Below are positions 35,837 to 45,983 of a stretch of 64,000 bases of DNA, piece by piece. Source of the DNA: Rhodococcus wratislaviensis. GTDB lineage: Bacteria; Actinomycetota; Actinomycetes; Mycobacteriales; Mycobacteriaceae. A model generated the notes under the pieces. The model made no database searches and was not told the origin of the DNA. It was given only the letters and a program-made list of their open reading frames with translations. Every line of letters begins with the position of its first letter. Within the stretch, counting starts at the first letter, position 1. The position numbers and the translations under genes are program-made. Where the stretch lies: contig NZ_UAUI01000026.1 of assembly GCF_900455735.1 (NCBI RefSeq), positions 124,001 through 188,000 on the forward strand. Direction: 5' to 3'.

Positions 35837-36132
35837 CGAAGTTCGAGATCGGCGACCGGGTCACCGTCAAGGACGCGACGTCGATGTTCCACACCCGCAC
35901 CCAGGCATTCATCCGCGGGCGCACCGGCGTCGTCGTCGAACACCGCCCGGAGTGGGTGATCCCCGAGGACGAGGCGTGGGGACGCGTGGACGACGGCCGG
36001 ACCGAGCCGTTCTACGTCGTCCGCTTCCGGCAGACCGACCTCTGGCCCCGCTACACCGGATTCGAGATCGACACGTTGGAAACCGAGTGCTCCGAGCGCT
36101 GGCTCGAGCCGGCAGGAGAGGCGGACACATGA
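35833..36132 (+). CDS. Nitrile hydratase beta C-terminal SH3-like subunit (thiocyanate hydrolase alpha type)
   Basis: 99 residues forming the SH3-like barrel that is normally the C-terminal half of nitrile hydratase beta: FEIGDRVTVKD, then RGRTGVVVEH, then EPFYVVRF. It packs against the cobalt subunit in this enzyme family. Starts and stops in ATGA overlaps with both neighbours, so the three subunits are translated in a coupled way. Being split from the N-terminal half is the hallmark of three-subunit enzymes (thiocyanate hydrolase, toyocamycin nitrile hydratase). Confidence 0.82.
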   Translation: MTKFEIGDRVTVKDATSMFHTRTQAFIRGRTGVVVEHRPEWVIPEDEAWGRVDDGRTEPFYVVRFRQTDLWPRYTGFEIDTLETECSERWLEPAGEADT

Positions 36133-36818
36133 CGCATTCGCACGGCGATCACGCCCCGATCCAGGCCTCGGAAGAGGTCAGCGAGTTCGAGATCCTGGAG
36201 ACCGCCATTCGGGAACTGTCCATCGAACACGGACTGTTCTCCCGCGAGGATCACCGCCGTTTCTCCGAATGGGCCGAGTCGGTGGGGCCTTCGGGTGGTT
36301 CGAAGTTGGTCGCGAAAGCGTGGGTCGACCCGGAGTTCAAGAAGCGACTGCTGGCGGACGGCACCGAAACCTGCAAGGAAGTGGGGATCGACTGGCGCGA
36401 CCCGACCGGGTCGGGCACGCCCAGCGACTACACGTACTTCTACGTGCTGGAGAACACCCCGAACGTCCACAACGTCATCGTCTGCACGTTGTGTTCGTGC
36501 TATCCGCGGCCCGTTCTCGGTATGTCTCCGGACTGGTACCGCACCCCCAACTATCGCCGCCGGTTGGTGCGCTGGCCACGCGAGGTGATCGCGGAGTTCG
36601 GTCTGCACTTCCCGCCGGATGTCGAAGTGCGCGTGCATGATTCGAATCAAAAATCACGGTTCATGGTGATGCCGATGCGCCCCGAGGGCACCGAGGGGTG
36701 GAGTGAGGAACAACTTGCGTCGATCGTCACCCGCGACACCATGATCGGTGTCGCCGTCCCGCAGGTCGATTGGACCGCGACCACACCACCCTCGGACAAC
36801 GGAGGAACCGCACGATGA
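36129..36818 (+). CDS. Cobalt-type catalytic subunit, nitrile hydratase alpha / thiocyanate hydrolase gamma family
   Basis: 229-residue metal-binding subunit. CTLCSC (Cys119, Cys122, Ser123, Cys124) is the claw motif, and Thr at the second position marks cobalt rather than iron. In the family, Cys122 and Cys124 equivalents are oxidised to sulfinic and sulfenic acids. HNVIVCTLCSCYP is followed by Arg127, where nitrile hydratases have Trp (CxPWPVLG). As I recall, thiocyanate hydrolase carries an Arg (gamma Arg136) at this place for anion recognition. Thiocyanate hydrolysis to carbonyl sulfide and ammonia is therefore the favoured activity; a nitrile substrate is not excluded. An N-terminal HSHGDH may bind metal. 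Confidence 0.87.
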   Translation: MTHSHGDHAPIQASEEVSEFEILETAIRELSIEHGLFSREDHRRFSEWAESVGPSGGSKLVAKAWVDPEFKKRLLADGTETCKEVGIDWRDPTGSGTPSDYTYFYVLENTPNVHNVIVCTLCSCYPRPVLGMSPDWYRTPNYRRRLVRWPREVIAEFGLHFPPDVEVRVHDSNQKSRFMVMPMRPEGTEGWSEEQLASIVTRDTMIGVAVPQVDWTATTPPSDNGGTAR

Positions 36819-37150
36819 TGACGGACAAGGCATACGACGTCATCCTGAACACGTTGACACCGGAGACGACCCGCAACGACGTGACGCTACCGGACCTCGA
36901 CCGCAAGCCCGACCCGTGGGAATCGAGCATGCAGGCCACCGCGGAATGCCTGTCCTGGCGTGGCGCCTGGGACAATCTCGACAGGCGCCACACCGAGGAC
37001 CAGCTGGGCGAAACCATCTACCGCGACTTCCCCGTCCGCTCCCGGTCCGTCGTCGCCACCGCTCACGCGTTGATGGACAAGGGCGTCATCAGCCCGGACG
37101 AACTCCAGGCGAAGATGGAGGAAGTGCGCGCACGGTTCAACCGTCAGTAG
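36815..37150 (+). CDS. Nitrile hydratase activator / P15K-like cobalt chaperone
   Basis: 111-residue protein paralogous to the beta N-domain subunit two genes upstream: both contain W-E-x-S, ECL(G/S)WRG(V/A)W, KG(L/V)I(T/S)PDEL and K-x-(D/E)EVRAR in the same order. It lacks the YY...W pocket segment. Thiocyanate hydrolase operons end with such a protein (P15K), and cobalt nitrile hydratases have similar activators that insert cobalt and promote cysteine oxidation. Overlaps the catalytic gene by ATGA. Activator role inferred from family and order. Confidence 0.78.
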   Translation: MMTDKAYDVILNTLTPETTRNDVTLPDLDRKPDPWESSMQATAECLSWRGAWDNLDRRHTEDQLGETIYRDFPVRSRSVVATAHALMDKGVISPDELQAKMEEVRARFNRQ

Positions 37151-37160
37151 CCGGCTGGAC

Positions 37161-37598
37161 TCAGGACTCGAGTGCCGCGTCCAGCGTGATCTCGACTCCG
37201 GTGAGCGCCTTGCTCACCGGGCAGGACTCCTTGGCTGCCTGAGCTGCCTTGGCGAACCCGTCGGCGTCGAGACCGTCCACCTCACCGCGGACCGTCAGCT
37301 TGATTCCGGTGAGCTTGAAACCCGGGTTGTCCGGTCCGAGTGAGACATCCGCCTTCACTTCGAGGCTCTGCGGGGTCCCGCCTGCCTCCGCGATGAGTGC
37401 GGACAGCTGCATCGCATAGCAGGAGGAATGCGCCGCGGCGATCAGCTCCTCCGGGCTGGTGGTTCCACCGGCCTCTTCGGCCGCCCGCTTCGGGAACGAG
37501 ACGTCGAAGGTCGCGACACCGGAACTGGTGAGTTCCACCTGGCCGCTTCCCTGTTCGAGCGATCCGTTCCAAGCGGTCCGTGCGGTACGTGTCGGCAT
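37161..37598 (-). CDS. OsmC family peroxiredoxin
   Basis: 145-residue OsmC/Ohr-fold hydroperoxide reductase with the two redox cysteines Cys60 (AHSSCYAMQL) and Cys126 (KESCPVSKAL). It reduces organic hydroperoxides with a thiol partner. ATG start with an AGAGGA site. It is convergent with the cobalt-enzyme operon 10 bp away and lies 39 bp after the WYL regulator gene, with which it may be co-transcribed. Confidence 0.93.
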   Translation of the reverse strand: MPTRTARTAWNGSLEQGSGQVELTSSGVATFDVSFPKRAAEEAGGTTSPEELIAAAHSSCYAMQLSALIAEAGGTPQSLEVKADVSLGPDNPGFKLTGIKLTVRGEVDGLDADGFAKAAQAAKESCPVSKALTGVEITLDAALES

Positions 37599-37637
37599 GC
37601 CACATCCTCTCGTGGTTCTTCGGTTTACGTGTCGAAC

Positions 37638-38588
37638 CTACTCGTACCGGGCGGACATGCGCAGCGCCCGGGAACGCAGGGCGGCCCGCAGAGCGTCCGG
37701 TGCGAGCACTTCCGCGTCCTCGCCGAACGCCCACAGAACCCCGCGTGCGTGGGAGTCGTCACCGAACACCACTTCCAGCCGCACCCGGTCGTCGTCGACC
37801 GACTGCTCGGAGCGGACGGCATAGGCACGCTCCACCAGGTCGTCGCGGCGCTCACGGCCCACGAGAACGTCGGCGACCACCGGCGTCCCGCGCGCCCGGA
37901 ACGCCGAACGGCGACGCTCCCAGATCGCGGCGAGGTCGATGTCGGCAGATCGCTGCGCCGGCTCGTCGAGTTCGCGGACGTCCTCGATGCGCTCGAGCCG
38001 GTACGTCCGGTCGCGGCCGGCGTCCGTCGCCACCAGATACCACCGTCCCGCCGCATGGATGAGCCCCTGCGGGTCGATGACGCGCCACACCGCGTCGTTG
38101 CCCCGCGACGGGTACAGGATGCTCAGCCGCCGGCCCACGAACACCGCCTGCTGGATCAGCCCGAGATGATCGTCCACCGGTTCCGGGTCGGTCAGCCACG
38201 TTCCCTGGGTGACGAACACCCGCTCCGCCACCTTCGTCGCCGCCGCCCGGTGCGCGTCCGGCATCGCCGCCACCACCTTGCGCATCGCCGACGCGAATGC
38301 CGGCGCCATGCCCAGCGATTCCGACGTCATCGCCGAGCCTGCCGCCAGCAGGGCCTTGGCCTCGTCGACGGTCAGACCGGTGAGGTCGGTGGTGAATCCC
38401 GGCAGCAACTCGAAGCCGCCGTCACGACCGCGTTCGGCATACACCGGTATCCCCGCCGTCGACAATGCGTCGATGTCCCGCAGCACGGTGCGCGGCGACA
38501 CCTCGAGTTCGCGGGCCAGCGCCGACGCCGACATGCGTCCACGATTACGGAGCAGAAGGACGAGTGAGAGCAAACGGTCGGCACGCAT
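37638..38588 (-). CDS. WYL-domain transcriptional regulator (YafY type)
   Basis: 316 residues: an N-terminal HTH_11 winged helix (1-60; LARELEVSPRTVLRDIDAL), a WYL sensor domain (about 140-210; GLIHAAGRWYLVATD) and the WCX C-terminal extension. The ATG at 38588 gives the canonical MRADRLLSL start. Divergent from a TIGR03086-type gene; a strong 21-bp dyad in the spacer is a likely operator. Confidence 0.9.
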   Translation of the reverse strand: MRADRLLSLVLLLRNRGRMSASALARELEVSPRTVLRDIDALSTAGIPVYAERGRDGGFELLPGFTTDLTGLTVDEAKALLAAGSAMTSESLGMAPAFASAMRKVVAAMPDAHRAAATKVAERVFVTQGTWLTDPEPVDDHLGLIQQAVFVGRRLSILYPSRGNDAVWRVIDPQGLIHAAGRWYLVATDAGRDRTYRLERIEDVRELDEPAQRSADIDLAAIWERRRSAFRARGTPVVADVLVGRERRDDLVERAYAVRSEQSVDDDRVRLEVVFGDDSHARGVLWAFGEDAEVLAPDALRAALRSRALRMSARYE

Positions 38589-38608
38589 GGGAAAAGTCTG
38601 GCAGAAAT

Positions 38609-38629
38609 ACATGACAGAAGATGTCATGT
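38609..38629. promoter_or_regulatory. ACATGACA-N5-TGTCATGT dyad, candidate WYL regulator operator
   Basis: Perfect 8-bp arms flank gaaga. It lies 20 bp from the regulator start and 20 bp from the divergent gene start, a position where one bound dimer could control both. Confidence 0.6.
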
Positions 38630-38649
38630 TTCGCGGCGATAGTTGCCTC

Positions 38650-39231
38650 ATGACCAACACAACAGATCCCCGACCCCTGTACCGCGAAGCCCTCACCTGG
38701 ACCACCGGCCTCATCGAGAAGGTCCGCGAAGACCAGCTGACGGCGTCCACTCCCTGCACCGACTTCGACGTCCGCACCCTGCTCGGCCACCTCGTCGCCA
38801 CCGTGGAGAGGGCACGCGTCATCGGCGAGGGCGGCGACCCCGGCACCGTTCCGCTCGTCGTCACCGACATCCCCGGCGACGGCTACGCGGACGCCTACCG
38901 GTCCGCCGCGGACCGCATGTGGCCCGTCTGGACCGACGACAGCCGACTCGACGCAACAGTGACCGCGCCGTGGGGCACTGTTCCCGGCCGCGCCGCGATC
39001 TGGGGGTACATCAACGAGACCCTCGTGCACGGCTGGGACCTGGCCGTCGCCACCGGCCAACCCTCCGAGACCCGCCCGGAACTCGCCGAGGCCGTGCTCG
39101 CCGTCGCCCGGCACGCGATCCCGGCCGAGACGCGCGGCGGCCACGTGCCGTTCGCGGACGTGGTCGATCCGCACCCCACCGCCGGTCCCACCGAGCGCCT
39201 CGCCAACTGGTCGGGACGCAAGAGCATCTGA
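38650..39231 (+). CDS. TIGR03086-type, mycothiol-dependent maleylpyruvate isomerase-like protein
   Basis: 193-residue DinB/MDMPI-like four-helix protein. The N-terminal CTDFDVRTLLGHLVATVER contains the family helix with the metal-binding His, and ETLVHGWDLAVATGQP supplies the second His segment. Members may use mycothiol as cofactor; the reaction here is unknown. ATG at 38650 without a clear ribosome site; an in-frame ATG at 38611 lies inside the operator dyad. Divergent from the WYL regulator, its probable controller. Confidence 0.82.
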   Translation: MTNTTDPRPLYREALTWTTGLIEKVREDQLTASTPCTDFDVRTLLGHLVATVERARVIGEGGDPGTVPLVVTDIPGDGYADAYRSAADRMWPVWTDDSRLDATVTAPWGTVPGRAAIWGYINETLVHGWDLAVATGQPSETRPELAEAVLAVARHAIPAETRGGHVPFADVVDPHPTAGPTERLANWSGRKSI

Positions 39232-39244
39232 CCCCGCGCACACG

Positions 39245-39280
39245 AACGGGCCGCCGGTGGATTACCACCGGCGGCCCGTT
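39245..39280. terminator. Bidirectional hairpin terminator between convergent genes
   Basis: AACGGGCCGCCGGTGG (39245-39260) pairs perfectly with 39265-39280 around the loop ATTA; 16-bp GC-rich stem between the isomerase-like gene and clpC. Confidence 0.8.
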
Positions 39281-39300
39281 GTCGTTCGACTACTGCCTGA

Positions 39301-41838
<2,538 letters not shown>

Positions 41839-42454
41839 CGCTCTCCCTCACACTTTCCGACGTGCAGTCACGAGACCGGGTGTCTCGTCCCTGTGCGCCG
41901 CGTTTCGCTCCGGCACTACAAGCAGATCGCCAGCGCCTGCTCCGAGGGCAGAAGCCCCGAACCGACGAAGGTTCCACGACCCCAGCTATTACTCTAGTTG
42001 GCTGCCGATCGACCTGCTGCCCCTCCACCCCTTTAGGTAGAAGAGCAGGCCTGCTTACCCGTATTTAACGCCCCAGCTCCGGCAATCGTTTCCCCTTCGC
42101 TGTACGCCTGGAGCGAACAGGTCCCGCGATGCCGATGTGGACCACCATTTCGTAGCCGCCGGGATGGCTCGAATGGGCACTTCTTTCCAGTTGTTCGCCA
42201 TCCAGACGTTCCTGGACGGGACCCGGCGGGCACGTCGTGACCGTGGTGTCGCAGAAATGCGACGACCGCTTTGCCCGCGAAGTTCGAGGCCCGCTCCCCG
42301 AAGGAAGCGAGACCTGCGTGTCCGGACAGGGTATGTCGATGAGCTGTGAGTTCGCCACCCATATGTTTCCGCCGGCCTCGCGGCGATACCCAGCGGGTTG
42401 CGCAGGCCTTCCCCGGTAACCGGCGCCACCCGGCGCGAGAGGAGTTGGTGAGAG
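41839..42454. other. 616-bp gap upstream of clpC without a confident gene
   Basis: Base composition is less GC-rich than the neighbours. It holds the clpC leader hairpin (41870-41888), AT-rich spots near 41985-42000 and 42025-42065, and the perfect palindrome AGCAGGCCTGCT (42044-42055). A minus-strand open frame (42065-42358, GTG start, 97 codons) has only about 69% GC at third positions and no recognised domain; two other frames are open over the same stretch. It probably contains the clpC promoter; the rest is unexplained. Confidence 0.5.
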
Positions 42455-43390
42455 CTACCCCGCGACGGGGGCGACGAAACTGCAGGGCACGTCGCGCGGG
42501 TGTGCCGGATCCAGGGCGTTCAGCACGAATCCGGCGGCCCGTGCCGAACCGGCGACGGCGACGTGGTCGGAGTAGTCCTGCTCGCAACCGTCCTGGACGA
42601 CGATGTTGGTGGTGTCCGGGCCCGGCTCGATGCCGCTCGTGTACGGGACGACCAGTTCGTCGTAGCGGGTCGCGATGTTGGTGTACTCGATGCCGGGGAC
42701 GTAGACCCCGTCTGCCCGCATGCGGTCGATGAACGCGGACCCCTGGAGCATCTCGGGACAGGCCCGGCAGACGGGGAAACCCGCCGCCATCTCGTCGTCG
42801 ATGCCGAGCGACCGCATGTACCGCCCGACGCTGATCTGGTCGTTGCCGTACGTGCCGTGCCACGGCGGTGCCAGTGACACGACCTTTGCGACCTTGTCTG
42901 CACCACCGAAGAACTTCACGTAGTTGTTCGCCTGCAGGGTGCCCTGGGAATGTCCGACCAGGTCGACTTTCGAGGCGCCCGTGCTCGACAGCACCTGATC
43001 GACGAATGCGGCGATCTGAGCGGTGCCGGTGTCGATGGGAGTCATCCCGCCGATCGCATCGAGCGGCCACGGCAGGTCGGGGAAGTTGCCGTAGGTGAGG
43101 GAATACACGCAGTAGCCCTCGTTGGCGAGGAGCGGTGCGTACACCGCCCAGTTGGTCTGGCGTGCGCCTCCCGTGCCGTGGACGAGGACCACCGGTTCGG
43201 GATGCGCGTCACTCGGCCGGCAGGACCAGTCGTTCGAACCCGGGGCCGAACCGCCCGGATTTCCCAATTCGAGGGGCACGCCGGCGAGGAACGAATCCGG
43301 CACCGGATAGGTCGGCGCTGCGGACGCCACCCCGGCCCACATCACGAACGCCAGGAACAGAATCCCTGAAACGGCCACGCAGCGGCGCAC
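42455..43390 (-). CDS. Secreted lipase/esterase (alpha/beta hydrolase)
   Basis: 311-residue exported hydrolase. The signal peptide (1-24) ends VASA. The mature part has the oxyanion loop VLVHGTGGARQTNW (68-81), nucleophile Ser148 in GHSQG, and a C-terminal DHVAVAG segment with the catalytic His. Cysteines C57/C94 and later pairs probably form disulfides outside the cell. GTG start. Resembles actinobacterial triacylglycerol lipases of the LipA/class 2 group. It lies between lsr2 and clpC, where mycobacteria have no such gene. Confidence 0.87.
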   Translation of the reverse strand: MRRCVAVSGILFLAFVMWAGVASAAPTYPVPDSFLAGVPLELGNPGGSAPGSNDWSCRPSDAHPEPVVLVHGTGGARQTNWAVYAPLLANEGYCVYSLTYGNFPDLPWPLDAIGGMTPIDTGTAQIAAFVDQVLSSTGASKVDLVGHSQGTLQANNYVKFFGGADKVAKVVSLAPPWHGTYGNDQISVGRYMRSLGIDDEMAAGFPVCRACPEMLQGSAFIDRMRADGVYVPGIEYTNIATRYDELVVPYTSGIEPGPDTTNIVVQDGCEQDYSDHVAVAGSARAAGFVLNALDPAHPRDVPCSFVAPVAG

Positions 43391-43489
43391 GGCTACCCCC
43401 AGACTTCCCGATTAACGGATCAGTGCGGGACGGTAACAGTCCAGGTCACCTCGCGGAGCGAATCAGCGAATTCTGTTCCCAGCTAACTT

Positions 43490-43840
43490 TCAGTTCGCCT
43501 TGTTGTAGGCGTCGATAATTTCCGCGGAGATACGCCCGCGCGCAGAAACCTTTTTGTTGTTCTTGCGCGCCCATTCACGGATAGCGGCGCTCTGTTCCCG
43601 ATCGACCGAAACTCGGGACTTGGTGGCGGCCGGGGCCGCCACGGCCTTGCCGCGCTTGCGCGAGCTCACCTTGCGCGCGTGGGAAACCCACACGTCGAGC
43701 TGCTCGCGCAATTTCGCCGCATTCTCCGAGGAAAGGTCGATCTCGTACTGAACACCGTCGAGTCCGAACTCGACCGTCTCGTCGGCAGACGCCTCTTGAT
43801 CGACATCGTCGATCAGGGTGACAGTGACCTTCTTAGCCAT
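43490..43840 (-). CDS. lsr2: Lsr2 nucleoid-associated xenogeneic silencer
   Basis: 116-residue H-NS-like protein that bridges AT-rich DNA. The N-terminal oligomerisation domain starts MAKKVTVTLIDD; the C-terminal DNA-binding domain has the AT-hook-like RGRIS (minor-groove RGR). ATG at 43840 with AGAGGA upstream; the 14 preceding in-frame codons are not homologous. Immediately downstream of lysS as in mycobacteria. Confidence 0.97.
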   Translation of the reverse strand: MAKKVTVTLIDDVDQEASADETVEFGLDGVQYEIDLSSENAAKLREQLDVWVSHARKVSSRKRGKAVAAPAATKSRVSVDREQSAAIREWARKNNKKVSARGRISAEIIDAYNKAN

Positions 43841-43904
43841 GGGATGAAATTCCTCTCGAATGAAGCGACGTCTCATCGTCAACGTGAGCTACGACCCGGA
43901 GGTA

Positions 43905-43932
43905 ACCATACCCCTGTTCTTCCGATTCGGAA
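43905..43932 (-). promoter_or_regulatory. Candidate lsr2 promoter with palindromic -35 region
   Basis: On the minus strand TATGGT (43910-43905) and TTCCGA (43932-43927) are spaced 16 bp. The -35 hexamer is half of the palindrome TTCCGA-A-TCGGAA (43920-43932). An additional GTGAATTCAC palindrome lies at 43960-43969. Confidence 0.4.
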
Positions 43933-43978
43933 TACGAGGAATGGATCGAATTCATCCGCGTGAATTCACCCTGGTGAA

Positions 43979-45490
43979 TCAGCGAGAAGAAGGCCGAACA
44001 ATGGGAAAGAGGATTGTTTCGCGGATTCCCAAACCCGTCAAAGCCATGAGCAGACGGTCGATTCCCATTCCGGTACCGGTGGTCGGCGGCATTCCCTGCT
44101 CCATTGCGGCGAGGAATTCTTCGTCGAGGGCCATCGCCTCGTCGTCCCCGGCCGACGCGAGACGCGCCTGATCGACGAACCGCTCACGCTGGATGACCGG
44201 ATCGACCAATTCCGAATAGCCCGTGGCCAACTCGAACCCGCGGATGTAGAGGTCCCACTTCTCGGTCACCCCGGCCTTGCTGCGGTGGTCACGAGTCAGC
44301 GGCGACGTCTCGACCGGGAAATCACGGACGAACGTCGGCTCGAACAACTGGTCGCCGCACTGGTGCTCCCACAGTTCCTCGACGAGCTTTCCGTGCCCGT
44401 AACCCTTGTCCTTGGGGACCTCCAGGCCCACCTTCTCGGCGAGCGCCAGCAATTCCTCGACGGTGGTATCCGGAGTGACCTCGACACCGATCGCCTGCGA
44501 CAGCGACGGGTACATCTCGAGGGTCTTCCATTCACCACTGAGGTCGTATTCGGTGCCGTCGGCGAGAGTGACGACCTGCGAACCGAAAGCGGCCTGCGCC
44601 ACTTCCTGGACGAGTTCGCGGATCATGACGGCCGAATCGTCGTACGTGCCGTACGCCTCGTACGTCTCGAGCATCGCGAATTCCGGCGAGTGCGTCGAGT
44701 CGACACCCTCGTTGCGGAAATTCCGGTTGATCTCGAAGACCTTCTCGATACCGCCGACGACGCACCGCTTCAGGAACAGTTCGGGAGCGATACGGAGATA
44801 GAGATCGATATCGAGGGCATTGGAATGCGTGATGAAGGGACGGGCCGCCGCGCCGCCCGCCACCGTCTGCAGCATCGGCGTCTCGACCTCGAGGAACCCG
44901 CGACGCTCGAGCGCGTTCCGGAGCTCACGGACGACAGCCACCCGCTTACGCGCATTCTCCCGCGCATCGGAGCGCACGATCAGATCGGCGTAGCGCTGCC
45001 GGACCCGGGACTCCTCGTTCATCTCCTTGTGCGCAACCGGCAGCGGCCGGAGCGACTTGGACGCGATCTGCCACGAATCGGCCATCACACTCAGCTCACC
45101 GCGACGGGAGCTGATCACCTCACCGTGCACGAAGACGAAGTCACCGAGGTCGACATCGGCCTTCCACGACGCGAGAGCGTCCTCGCCGACGGCGGCGAGA
45201 CTGATCATCGCCTGCAGCTGGGTGCCGTCGCCTTCCTGCAGCGTCGCGAAGCACAACTTGCCCGTGTTGCGCACGAAGATCACCCGGCCGGCGACACCGA
45301 CCTGGTCGCCGGTCGCCGTGTCGGGCTCGAGTTCCGGGTACTTGGCCCGGATCTCCGCCAGCGAGTGGGTGCGCGCCACCGACACCGGGTACGCCTCGCG
45401 TCCCTCCGCGAGGATGCGCTCACGCTTCTCCTGGCGGATCCGAAGCTGCTCGGGGGTGTCGTCGACTGGCTGGGCTGCTACTTCACTCAC
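43979..45490 (-). CDS. lysS: Lysyl-tRNA synthetase (class II)
   Basis: 503 residues: an N-terminal OB-fold anticodon-binding domain (about 60-160; VGVAGRVIFVRNTGKLCFATL) and a class II catalytic core with motif 2 (FRNEGVDSTHSPEFAMLE) and motif 3 (GTGMGIDRLLMALTG). Charges tRNA-Lys. GTG start. Confidence 0.97.
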   Translation of the reverse strand: MSEVAAQPVDDTPEQLRIRQEKRERILAEGREAYPVSVARTHSLAEIRAKYPELEPDTATGDQVGVAGRVIFVRNTGKLCFATLQEGDGTQLQAMISLAAVGEDALASWKADVDLGDFVFVHGEVISSRRGELSVMADSWQIASKSLRPLPVAHKEMNEESRVRQRYADLIVRSDARENARKRVAVVRELRNALERRGFLEVETPMLQTVAGGAAARPFITHSNALDIDLYLRIAPELFLKRCVVGGIEKVFEINRNFRNEGVDSTHSPEFAMLETYEAYGTYDDSAVMIRELVQEVAQAAFGSQVVTLADGTEYDLSGEWKTLEMYPSLSQAIGVEVTPDTTVEELLALAEKVGLEVPKDKGYGHGKLVEELWEHQCGDQLFEPTFVRDFPVETSPLTRDHRSKAGVTEKWDLYIRGFELATGYSELVDPVIQRERFVDQARLASAGDDEAMALDEEFLAAMEQGMPPTTGTGMGIDRLLMALTGLGIRETILFPIVRPSSR

Positions 45491-45560
45491 GGGTCACCAG
45501 CCTAATCGACAGCCGGGCGTGCCCCTATTCAGAGGTCGGTACCAACTCGACGGCTCGCCG

Positions 45561-45983
45561 TCAGTGTGCCGAGACGGTGGCCAGCTCCCGCACGCAGTGC
45601 TGCGTGGCGATGAGCGAGCCCAGCAACCCCGCCGCCTTGATCGCCTTGTACCCGCCCACGAGATCGGTCGCCTTGTGCAGACCCAGCTGCTGCAGCGCCG
45701 CCGCGGCGAGACTGGACGTGTAGCCCTCGGAGCAGACGATGATCCACTCGACGTCGTGGTCCACCGCAAGCGCCAGGTGCGCCGAGCTGGTGGGATCGCA
45801 CCGCCACTCGAGGACGTTGCGTTCGATGGCGAGCGCACCGGGCAGCGTTCCCTCGACCGCTCGCTGCGCCTGCGGGCGGATGTCCACCACGATCGCGCCG
45901 CGCGCCACGGCCTCGGGCAGCTCGAATGCGTACATGCGGTCGATCTGGTTGCGGGCCTCTTCGAGCATCTGGTCGATGTTCAC
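45561..45983 (-). CDS. Rhodanese-domain sulfurtransferase
   Basis: 140-residue single rhodanese domain with active-site Cys84 in CSEGYTSS and the conserved VVDIRPQAQRAVEG. Rhodaneses carry persulfide sulfur, for example from thiosulfate. The GTG start overlaps the cysteine dioxygenase stop (GTGA), so the two are made together; sulfane sulfur or sulfite handling during cysteine breakdown is the likely joint role. Confidence 0.9.
   Translation of the reverse strand: MNIDQMLEEARNQIDRMYAFELPEAVARGAIVVDIRPQAQRAVEGTLPGALAIERNVLEWRCDPTSSAHLALAVDHDVEWIIVCSEGYTSSLAAAALQQLGLHKATDLVGGYKAIKAAGLLGSLIATQHCVRELATVSAH

Noticed and set aside
42065..42358. 97-codon minus-strand frame upstream of clpC as a gene
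   Set aside because: Third-position GC of about 69% is low for this genome, no ribosome site, no domain, and two other frames are open over the same region.
43965..43978. TTCACC-CT-GGTGAA as lysS terminator
   Set aside because: A 2-base loop cannot form a stable hairpin; more likely a binding site or chance.
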